Source: Zongyangia gallinarum (lineage in GTDB: Bacteria > Bacillota > Clostridia > Oscillospirales > Ruminococcaceae). From it: 8,491 bases of DNA. Where the stretch lies: contig CAJFQY010000049.1 in NCBI GenBank assembly GCA_904419315.1, forward strand, positions 1 through 8,491, given 5' to 3'. Position 1 is the first letter of the stretch, and every line of letters begins with the position of its first letter. The notes below the pieces were generated by a model, which was given only the letters and a program-made list of their open reading frames with translations, did not search any database and was not told the origin of the DNA. The translations under genes were made by a program, and so were the position numbers. Below, one piece after another: positions 1 through 5,219 of this stretch.

Positions 1-558
1 TACATGCTCCACACAAGCTTTGCATTTACCGCTGATGATGAAGCTGCCGGAAAGAAGGTGATCGCCGACAGACTTTGGTACGGGGTCGGACTCTCCGGTC
101 AAAAGGGATTCGTTTACTTCTACCTCCCCCGCTAGAATAACCGAGTCGGAGCAGACTTGCTTTCCAGATTCTAATGCAACGACGTCTTCTTCCACCAGCT
201 CCTGCACAGGGATTTCAGAGGCCTTCCCATCGCGGATAACCTTCGCTGTGGGCGCCGATAAAAGTGAAAGTTTCTCCACCAATTTCTTGGCATGAAGCTC
301 CTGCACAATGCCGATCAGCGTATTCAGGGCGATGATCAGGATAAAGAGCAGGTTGGACCATGCTCCCACGAGAGCCAGAGCAATGGCGATCATCACATTA
401 AATAAATTAAACAGGGTGCAGATATTATCCTTCAAAATTTGGTTTGTCGACTTTGTGACCTTTTCCGGCTGGATATTCTGCTTCCCATTTTCTTTCTTGG
501 TCTGAACTTGTTCGGAAGTAAGCCCGGACAAATGTGAAGGTTTATAAAAATCCTCCAT
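1..558 (-). CDS. Cation-translocating P-type ATPase, CtpE-like, N-terminal part (runs off left edge)
   Basis: The minus strand is open for 186 codons from an ATG at 558 to the window edge. The product is the N-terminal third of a P-type (E1-E2) ATPase, a membrane pump that moves cations at the cost of ATP. Visible parts: a short cytosolic N-terminus without a heavy-metal (CxxC) domain, a basic/polar stretch (residues 20-45), two membrane helices (about 51-66 and 69-86), then the actuator domain with EVNESLLTGESDPV, whose TGES (154-157) is the dephosphorylation loop. The phosphorylation DKTG motif and nucleotide-binding domain lie beyond the edge. The layout without a metal-binding domain and the wording around the helices resemble the CtpE group, reported as calcium transporters in mycobacteria; the ion here is inference. 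GGAGATG lies about 6 nt before the ATG. The gene is transcribed away from the rest of the window. Confidence 0.9.
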   Translation of the reverse strand, partial: MEDFYKPSHLSGLTSEQVQTKKENGKQNIQPEKVTKSTNQILKDNICTLFNLFNVMIAIALALVGAWSNLLFILIIALNTLIGIVQELHAKKLVEKLSLLSAPTAKVIRDGKASEIPVQELVEEDVVALESGKQVCSDSVILAGEVEVNESLLTGESDPVPKSVGDHLLSGSFIISGKCKACVEHV

Positions 559-637
559 ATGAAACATCTCCGTTTTCTTTCAATTTATGAATTTAGCGTA
601 TTCCACAGGGTTAAAAATCGAATAAATCAACGTTAAA

Positions 638-675
638 CAGTTTATAAACCAGCATTCGTTTTTCCAGTTTATAAA
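638..675. repeat. Two direct repeats of CAGTTTATAAA in the ATPase upstream region
   Basis: CAGTTTATAAA occurs at 638-648 and again at 665-675, 27 bp apart start to start. The first copy is embedded in the 10-bp palindrome GTTTATAAAC, and both contain the self-complementary core TTTATAAA. They lie 80-117 bp upstream of the P-type ATPase start. They may be operator half-sites or just AT-rich promoter sequence; I recognise no regulator for them. A related TTTATAAACAG occurs near 1796 in the htrA leader. Confidence 0.4.
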
Positions 676-720
676 AATGTTATCTTTTGGAAAGGCATTA
701 TTTAAAACTTTTCTGTATGA

Positions 721-751
721 ATAAAAGGCCAGGGGATTTCCCTGGCCTTTC
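721..751 (-). terminator. Rho-independent terminator of the glycosidase/membrane protein unit
   Basis: An 11-bp perfect stem, AAAGGCCAGGG (724-734) with CCCTGGCCTTT (740-750), closes a 5-nt loop. Read on the minus strand it is followed by TTTTATT, so it best serves the minus-strand genes that end at 812. On the plus strand the tail is poor. Confidence 0.85.
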
Positions 752-768
752 AAAGATTATCGGCTACA

Positions 769-802
769 CAATATCCCGCTGAGCCGCTTTCAGCTGATAT
801 TG
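769..802 (-). other. Second hairpin in the 3' untranslated region, between stop codon and terminator
   Basis: CAATATC (769-775) pairs with GATATTG (796-802), and after a small internal loop GCTGA (778-782) pairs with TCAGC (790-794), leaving a 7-nt loop. It lies 9 nt past the stop of the small membrane protein gene and upstream of the terminator. There is no U-tract, so it is not itself a terminator. It could protect the 3' end of the transcript; that role is inference. Confidence 0.45.
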
Positions 803-811
803 CGTTTCTGG

Positions 812-1072
812 TTACGCTTTTTTTGACCCTGCCCGGTTCCTTTTATCCATCTTTACTTTTTTATACTGGACTTCCGACAATTTTTGTTCGCAAAAGATCA
901 TACGGGCAGATTGTACTAAAGAAAGCAAGCAAAAGGCAATCAGCAAAATAGTGGAAATACTCAGTCCTAAAAAGTTCATATATGGGTTGTACCAATCCAG
1001 AACTTCAATCACGATAAAGATTAAAGCAAGCACAATAAGCGTGTGTGGGATAATTCTAAAAATTTTTGTCAT
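812..1072 (-). CDS. Small two-helix membrane protein, function unknown
   Basis: An 86-residue protein. I chose the ATG at 1072 because GGAGAGG lies 8 nt upstream and overlaps the end of the preceding gene; the frame is open further back only through a TTG. The protein has a short basic N-terminus, a hydrophobic helix (about residues 9-27), the short loop DWYNPYMN, a second helix (about 33-53) and a highly charged, Lys/Arg-rich tail (about 62-86) probably facing the cytosol. I do not recognise the family. The start lies 1 nt after the stop codon of the upstream glycosidase gene (TAA-A-ATG), so the two are translationally coupled and share the terminator near 721-751. The tight coupling suggests a joint membrane or cell-envelope role, but nothing in the sequence names one. 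Confidence 0.75.
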   Translation of the reverse strand: MTKIFRIIPHTLIVLALIFIVIEVLDWYNPYMNFLGLSISTILLIAFCLLSLVQSARMIFCEQKLSEVQYKKVKMDKRNRAGSKKA

Positions 1073-1073
1073 T

Positions 1074-1631
1074 TTACTGCACCTCTCCAAAATACAGGCA
1101 GTCTACAATTTGATGTTTGGAACTGTATGGATGATTTACTACCTGATCTCCCATGGTCATGAAGGTAGAGTGCCCACCGTCTAGATTGTAGGCAGCTGAA
1201 CAGCCTAGACTTTCAAAAACCTGCGCTAGCTCTGGCAACGTCATTCCTCTAGAATAACCCGTTTGACGGCCGTCAACTACCACAAAGCAATAATGTCCGG
1301 GCTCATAATAGCCAATTGCACTTCTTGGATGTGATTCGCGAATGTAGCTCCAGGTATTGAAGAGACTTAAAGCTTTTCCTTGATTGTCTAGCAGATTGGG
1401 TCCAAAGGTCCAGGATTGGTAAGCGCCGTCTTTCATGACCTGCTGGAGATTAAATTGATCGGGGGAATATGTCTTCATCTCCCCATTTTTATATAAGATA
1501 CAGACATCTGAATTGGTAGGTTCTGCCCGGTAAAGGATACCATTGCGAATCAAAACACCGGCAGTGTGCTGACGATTGTAACAATAGGAATCACCGTTCA
1601 TGGCGAGAACCGAATTTACATCACGGCTCAT
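1074..1631 (-). CDS. Phosphodiester glycosidase (NAGPA-domain) protein, N-terminally truncated, possibly a pseudogene
   Basis: The 185-residue reading frame matches the NAGPA / exopolysaccharide phosphodiester glycosidase domain, which removes sugars from phosphodiester-linked glycans. Visible family signatures are VLAMNGDSY (NGD at 12-14), the VLIRNGILYR strand, CFVVVDGRQTGYSRGMTL (116-132) and YNLDGGHSTFM (148-158), the usual LDGG-S motif. Family members are usually about 300-350 residues, with a signal peptide or membrane anchor and a leading domain; here the protein starts almost directly at the catalytic domain. The ATG at 1631 has no ribosome binding site. The frame stays open 31 codons further (to 1724) with family-like residues (PYTEHLTNMSRDVN) but contains no ATG, GTG or TTG; a TAA stops it at 1725-1727. 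This suggests loss of the 5' part, leaving a fragment that may be untranslated or cytosolic. A small membrane protein gene follows after 1 nt. Confidence 0.75.
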   Translation of the reverse strand: MSRDVNSVLAMNGDSYCYNRQHTAGVLIRNGILYRAEPTNSDVCILYKNGEMKTYSPDQFNLQQVMKDGAYQSWTFGPNLLDNQGKALSLFNTWSYIRESHPRSAIGYYEPGHYCFVVVDGRQTGYSRGMTLPELAQVFESLGCSAAYNLDGGHSTFMTMGDQVVNHPYSSKHQIVDCLYFGEVQ

Positions 1632-1722
1632 ATTGGTTAAATGTTCGGTATATGGAAAAGGAACACAAGTGACGATTTCTATTCCTTTTAAGAGATCTTG
1701 ACTGAGCAGGCATTCTTTATTT

Positions 1723-1731
1723 TGTTATAAT
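1723..1731 (+). promoter_or_regulatory. Probable extended -10 promoter of htrA
   Basis: TGTTATAAT gives a perfect -10 (TATAAT, 1726-1731) with the upstream TGn extension. No good -35 lies at 17 bp; a TTGACT at 1698-1703 is 22 bp away, too far. Transcription would begin near 1738 and give a leader of about 120 nt. That leader contains a 7-bp AT-rich hairpin (AAATGAG/CTCATTT, 1742-1761) and the hairpin over the ribosome binding site. Confidence 0.5.
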
Positions 1732-1818
1732 TGTGGTTGAAAAATGAGAAAAAACTCATTTCTTTTTCATGATGCTATCATCTGAAGCAGCTAACTTTAT
1801 AAACAGAAGCGGAATGCT

Positions 1819-1856
1819 GGACACTCCACTTCCTCAAATTATTATAAGGAGTGTTT
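1819..1856 (+). promoter_or_regulatory. Leader hairpin covering the htrA Shine-Dalgarno
   Basis: ACACTCC (1821-1827) pairs perfectly with GGAGTGT (1848-1854), extendable by two G-U pairs (1819-1820 with 1855-1856). The 3' arm holds most of the ribosome binding site AAGGAG (1846-1851), which sits 9 nt before the ATG of htrA. The loop is about 20 nt and AT-rich, so the stem is only moderately stable. Such a fold could reduce translation until melted, as in RNA thermometers. The pairing is visible; the regulatory role is inference. Confidence 0.45.
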
Positions 1857-1860
1857 TTAG

Positions 1861-3141
1861 ATGTTAGGCAACGATTACAAATGGAATGAACGTTTTAAAA
1901 ATTTCAAGGGTACTGCACCTGAACAAGATGGAAAAAACGCCTCTTTAACCCATTGGAGAGAAATACCCGCAATTCCTGTGGTATCCTCCGAAGGCGGGAT
2001 AGATGGTAAAGTAGCCCAAAGGAAGCCTGGATTTAAAGAGATGAAAATCGCTATGTGCTATATTTTGGCTGGAGCAATTCTAGGTGCGGGAATATTATAT
2101 GGAGCTGGAAAAATTCCAGGAACCGCAGCGCAGGTTAATCTGAGCAGCCGTACCATGCAGCAGGTATCCGTAAAAGCAGTTGACAGCTCAATGAAGATGT
2201 CAACGGCTGAAGTCTATGCGGCAAATGTCAACAGTGTGGTATCTATCAACTGTTCCGGAGCTACTACAAACTATTTCGGCCAGTCGGTTCCATATGCTTC
2301 CTCTGGTTCTGGCTTTATTATCACCAATGATGGTTACATCATGACAAATGCACATGTAGTTGATGGAGCAAACAATATTAAGGTCACCCTTTATTCTGGT
2401 TCTACTTATGATGCTACAGTTGTAGGCAGTGATACAGATTACGATATTGCAGTATTAAAGATCAACGCGAACGGTTTATCTGCGGTTACAATAGGTGATT
2501 CCTCTGGAGTGAACGTAGGAGATTTTGCGCTTGTCATTGGAAATCCATTGGGAGAACTTACCTTTTCAATGAGCAGCGGAATTATCTCCTGTGCAAATCG
2601 TACGATCAATATTTCGGGAGTTCCCTACCAAATGATTCAAGTGGATACTTCTATTAATGCGGGAAATTCCGGTGGCCCTCTTTTAAATGAGTATGGCGAA
2701 GTAATTGGGGTGGTTTCCGCTAAATATTCCAGTTATGCCACGAATCCTGTGGAAGGACTCGGATTTGCAATTCCCATCAATGATGCCTTTTCGGTTGCCA
2801 AGGATCTTATGACTAATAAAAGTGTGACCAATAAGGCATGCATTGGCATCACAGCAGCAACCCTTCCACAAGCCTTTGCTCAGCAAAATGGGCTGCATGG
2901 AGGGGTATATGTATATTCGGTCGATAAAGGTAGCGCAGCTGAAACAGCAGGATTACAAAGTGGTGATGTGATTGTCAAAATGGATGGGACAAATATAACC
3001 TCAATGCAAGAGCTCTCTGCTGTTAAGAAGCCTCACAGTGCAGGCGATACTGTAAAAGTCGAAATTATTCGAAATAATCAAATACTTCAGCTATCGTTGA
3101 CATTTGAAGCGCAACCCTCACTTTCTTCTCAGAGCAATTAA
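1861..3141 (+). CDS. htrA: HtrA/DegP-like membrane-anchored serine protease with PDZ domain
   Basis: A 426-residue S1C trypsin-like protease that degrades or handles misfolded proteins at the outer face of the cell membrane. Order of parts: cytosolic N-terminus of about 60 polar residues, one membrane helix (about 62-82), a linker, the protease domain with a complete catalytic triad (His165 in TNAHVVDG, Asp195 in DTDYDIAVLK, Ser270 in NAGNSGGPL), and one PDZ domain (about 347-416, with GSAAETAGLQSGDVIVKMDG) for peptide binding. The length and the single PDZ fit the Gram-positive HtrA/YkdA/YyxA type. The ATG at 1861 follows AAGGAG by 9 nt. The gene stands alone: a promoter lies about 130 bp upstream and a palindromic terminator about 60 bp downstream. 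No key residue is missing. Gram-positive homologues answer to envelope stress; here only the SD hairpin hints at regulation. Confidence 0.95.
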   Translation: MLGNDYKWNERFKNFKGTAPEQDGKNASLTHWREIPAIPVVSSEGGIDGKVAQRKPGFKEMKIAMCYILAGAILGAGILYGAGKIPGTAAQVNLSSRTMQQVSVKAVDSSMKMSTAEVYAANVNSVVSINCSGATTNYFGQSVPYASSGSGFIITNDGYIMTNAHVVDGANNIKVTLYSGSTYDATVVGSDTDYDIAVLKINANGLSAVTIGDSSGVNVGDFALVIGNPLGELTFSMSSGIISCANRTINISGVPYQMIQVDTSINAGNSGGPLLNEYGEVIGVVSAKYSSYATNPVEGLGFAIPINDAFSVAKDLMTNKSVTNKACIGITAATLPQAFAQQNGLHGGVYVYSVDKGSAAETAGLQSGDVIVKMDGTNITSMQELSAVKKPHSAGDTVKVEIIRNNQILQLSLTFEAQPSLSSQSN

Positions 3142-3199
3142 AACAGTCTTAAAAATAGAAGAAGTTACTATGTGAAAATATTGTTTATAAGGTGTAAAT

Positions 3200-3241
3200 T
3201 ACAGTAAAGGCCGTTGGCTATAGCCAACGGCCTTTACTGTA
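3200..3241. terminator. Bidirectional terminator: 42-bp perfect palindrome
   Basis: Bases 3200-3220 are the exact reverse complement of 3221-3241, a perfect 42-bp palindrome with core GGCCGTTGGC-TATA-GCCAACGGCC flanked by AAA/TTT. As RNA it folds into a roughly 19-bp hairpin with a TATA loop on either strand, with short U-runs (CCTTTACTGT). It lies between the convergent htrA and VOC genes and probably ends transcription from both sides, although the U-tracts are short. Confidence 0.8.
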
Positions 3242-3288
3242 GGTGATAAAATTTAATATCTGGGGAAAACCCTTAAAGGAAGAGTTTT

Positions 3289-3708
3289 TTAATCGTTGTC
3301 CTTAAAATGACGGTGAACACTCCTATCGGTTAGCTCCATAAATTCGATAAAGTTTCCATCGGGATCCTGGAGCCAAGCGCATTTTGAGTTACAACAGGCG
3401 ACAAAAGCGGTATCAAGTGGCTTATCTTTGGCAAGAGCGCCTTCTGGACCATTATAGCACAGCACACCGCGGGTTTTCAGTTCAGCCAGTACCGCATCCA
3501 GATCATCCACTTGAAGAGAAATATGGAAAAAACTCTGGCCGGGTTGTTGCGAAATATTCTTGGATGGGAATAACTCGATAAACTGCTCGTGGGCGGCCTC
3601 AAGGTATTGAATCCAGATTGAACCATCGTCATTTTTAAAATTAAATGCTTTTCGCATTCCCAATTTGTTGCAATAAAAATCTAAGGATTTTTCCAGGTCA
3701 TTGACATG
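3289..3708 (-). pseudogene. VOC (glyoxalase/bleomycin-resistance fold) protein, 5' end missing
   Basis: The frame encodes a vicinal oxygen chelate protein of one glyoxalase I-type unit (two beta-alpha-beta-beta-beta modules). Recognisable parts are VNDLEKSLDFYCNKLGMRK (first module), FFHISLQVDDLDAVLAELK (second module) and the closing WLQDPDGNFIEFMEL with the conserved metal-ligand-type Glu. Homologues start a few residues before the VNDLEKS motif with a strand carrying the first metal ligand. Here the homologous frame begins with CAT GTC AAT at 3708, directly after two in-frame stops (TAATAA, 3709-3714), and has no ATG before GMRK. A TTG at 3663 would give 124 residues but would cut off the whole first helix and has no ribosome binding site. 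I therefore read it as a gene decapitated by deletion. The substrate cannot be told. It converges on htrA. Confidence 0.7.
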
Positions 3709-3755
3709 TTATTAATTTAGTATGTAGTAAAAAGTTGTTTTGGCTCTGATGAAAG

Positions 3756-3788
3756 AAGGCCTCCCGATATATGACATCGGAAGGCTTT
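3756..3788. terminator. Orphan terminator-like hairpin upstream of the dinB promoter
   Basis: AAGGCCTCCCGAT (3756-3768) pairs with ATCGGAAGGCTTT (3776-3788) except at two positions; as minus-strand RNA one of these is a G-U wobble. The loop is 7 nt. The tail on the minus strand is CTTCTTTC, and on the plus strand TTTAAAG. No intact gene ends into it from either side. It may be what remains of a neighbour that has been lost, or may insulate dinB. Confidence 0.5.
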
Positions 3789-3834
3789 AAAGAATCTATT
3801 GTTAGAAATAGATTTTATTTTTTAGGAAAGGGAC

Positions 3835-3864
3835 TTTACAAGAACATGCGTTCAGATATATAAT
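3835..3864 (+). promoter_or_regulatory. dinB promoter with embedded LexA (SOS) box
   Basis: The -35 TTTACA (3835-3840) and perfect -10 TATAAT (3859-3864) are 18 bp apart. Inside the spacer lies GAACATGCGTTC (3842-3853), a perfect dyad with the GAAC-N4-GTTC core of the Gram-positive LexA/DinR operator. Bound LexA would cover the promoter, so dinB should be repressed until DNA damage. The first ATG (3876) would leave almost no leader, which supports the start at 3897. Confidence 0.85.
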
Positions 3865-3896
3865 AAAGAAAACGAATGTTTTTTCGAGGTGATCTT

Positions 3897-5132
3897 ATGG
3901 AACGGGTCATTCTTCACTGTGATCTAAACAATTTCTATGCCTCGGTAGAATGCGTACAAAATGAATCTTTAAAGCAGATTCCTATGGCGGTCTGTGGCAG
4001 GGAGGATGAGCGCCATGGCATTGTACTAGCAAAAAACGAACTAGCCAAACAGTTTGACATCCGCACCGGAGAACCGGTATGGCAAGCCCGCCGCAAATGT
4101 CCGGAATTGGTGATTGTACCGCCCCATCCCAAGGAATACTTGCGCTATTCCAAAATGGTGCAGGAGATCTACAGCCGTTATACTGATTTGGTGCAGCCTT
4201 TTGGCATTGACGAATGTTGGCTGGATGTAACAGGAAGTCAACGGCTTTTTGGAGGCGGGGAAGAAATTGCCTATCAGATCAAGGATACAGTAAAGAAAGA
4301 AACAGGACTGTGTATTTCCGTAGGGGTCAGCTTTAATAAAATTTTTGCCAAATTGGGAAGTGATTTGAAAAAGCCGGATGCGGTTACCGTTATCTCCCGG
4401 GAAGAGTTCCGCCGAAAAATATGGGGCCTTCCAGCCGCTGATCTGCTGGGAGTGGGCCATCATACGGACAAACGCCTACAGCGTGTGGGGATTTCCTGCA
4501 TTGGGGATATAGCAGCGGCGGATTGCAGTTATATGAAACGGCTTTTGGGAAAAAATGGGGAGCTGCTTTGGCTGTATGCCAGAGGGGAGGACCGAAGCCC
4601 TGTCACTCCCATAGGATATGAACCACCGATTAAAAGCATTGGACGCAGTACCACCTGCACCGCCAATCTGGAAAATATGGAGGAAGTAAAAAAGGTAGTA
4701 TTGGCCCTTAGTGAGGAGGTGTGCAGGGAACTGCGCAGGCATCAGTGCAAGGCCTCGGTGGTAACGGCCCATGTAAAAGACACGAGTTTACAGGTATGGG
4801 AATACAGCGGCCACTTTTTTACGCCAGAGCGTACGGTGATGGAATTTTCCAAGACGGCCACCCGGCTCATTGAGGAACATTACAGCTGGAACCGGGACAT
4901 CCGTGCCGTGGGGGTTCGGGCCTGTAAGCTAACGGATGACATATTTTGCGGGCAAACCTGTTTGGGACAGGATCCTTACGTACAGGAAAAGACCGAAAGG
5001 CTGGAAAAAAGCATCGATCATGTACGGGAGAAATATGGGAAAAAATCAGTAATGCGAGCCGTCCTTTTGGGAAGGACTAAAATTGCCGATTTTGACAGGA
5101 AGATCAGGACACTTCCGGGAAATATAATGTAA
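3897..5132 (+). CDS. dinB: DNA polymerase IV (Y-family translesion polymerase)
   Basis: A 411-residue error-prone polymerase that copies past damaged template bases. Palm and fingers: HCDLNNFYASVE with catalytic Asp9, then PFGIDECWLDVTGS with Asp105 and Glu106, the metal-binding acidic residues. SVGVSFNKIFAKLGSDLKKP (141-160) is the conserved Y-family motif. GLPAADLLGVGHHTDKRL (177-194) is the thumb helix-hairpin-helix, and the little-finger domain follows from about 245, beginning near KSIGRSTTC. I chose the ATG at 3897 because GAGGTGATC, a 9-nt match to the 16S 3' end, lies 2 nt before it; an earlier in-frame ATG at 3876 has no such site and lies almost at the transcription start. I see no clear C-terminal QxxLF-type clamp-binding motif. 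Single gene, LexA-controlled promoter upstream, strong terminator downstream. All catalytic residues are present. Confidence 0.95.
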   Translation: MERVILHCDLNNFYASVECVQNESLKQIPMAVCGREDERHGIVLAKNELAKQFDIRTGEPVWQARRKCPELVIVPPHPKEYLRYSKMVQEIYSRYTDLVQPFGIDECWLDVTGSQRLFGGGEEIAYQIKDTVKKETGLCISVGVSFNKIFAKLGSDLKKPDAVTVISREEFRRKIWGLPAADLLGVGHHTDKRLQRVGISCIGDIAAADCSYMKRLLGKNGELLWLYARGEDRSPVTPIGYEPPIKSIGRSTTCTANLENMEEVKKVVLALSEEVCRELRRHQCKASVVTAHVKDTSLQVWEYSGHFFTPERTVMEFSKTATRLIEEHYSWNRDIRAVGVRACKLTDDIFCGQTCLGQDPYVQEKTERLEKSIDHVREKYGKKSVMRAVLLGRTKIADFDRKIRTLPGNIM

Positions 5133-5148
5133 AGGCGAAAACCTATAC

Positions 5149-5200
5149 AGTATAAAAGGGACAGGGAGTGCCTGAAGGCACTCCCTGTCCCTTTTATACT
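5149..5200. terminator. Strong bidirectional terminator between dinB and pdxK
   Basis: A 24-bp perfect stem (5149-5172 with 5177-5200) closes a TGAA loop; the core GGGACAGGGAGTGCC is GC-rich and the outer part is AAAA/TTTT. Read on either strand, the stem ends in CCCTTTTATACT. It starts 16 nt after the dinB stop and lies 20 nt beyond the pdxK stop, so it ends both convergent units. Confidence 0.9.
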
Positions 5201-5219
5201 TATATTGCGGAATGGATGA

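Noticed and set aside
308..505. 65-codon plus-strand open frame
   Set aside because: Antisense to the P-type ATPase membrane helices.
514..523. GAACTTGTTC as a LexA-like site
   Set aside because: The half-sites are separated by 2 rather than 4 bases, and it lies inside the ATPase coding region.
1698..1703. TTGACT as -35 element for htrA
   Set aside because: It is 22 bp from the TATAAT, too far for a standard promoter; the extended -10 is a better explanation.
1742..1761. AAATGAG/CTCATTT hairpin with CTTTTTC tail as a plus-strand terminator
   Set aside because: Only 7 AT-rich pairs, no plus-strand gene upstream, and it lies just after the predicted htrA start site; most likely a minor leader structure.
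3663..3663. TTG at 3663 as the genuine VOC gene start
   Set aside because: It lacks a ribosome binding site and would drop the conserved VNDLEKSLDFY helix that is still encoded upstream.
4041..4772. Minus-strand open frames of 140 and 98 codons
   Set aside because: Antisense to dinB, which has all Y-family motifs.
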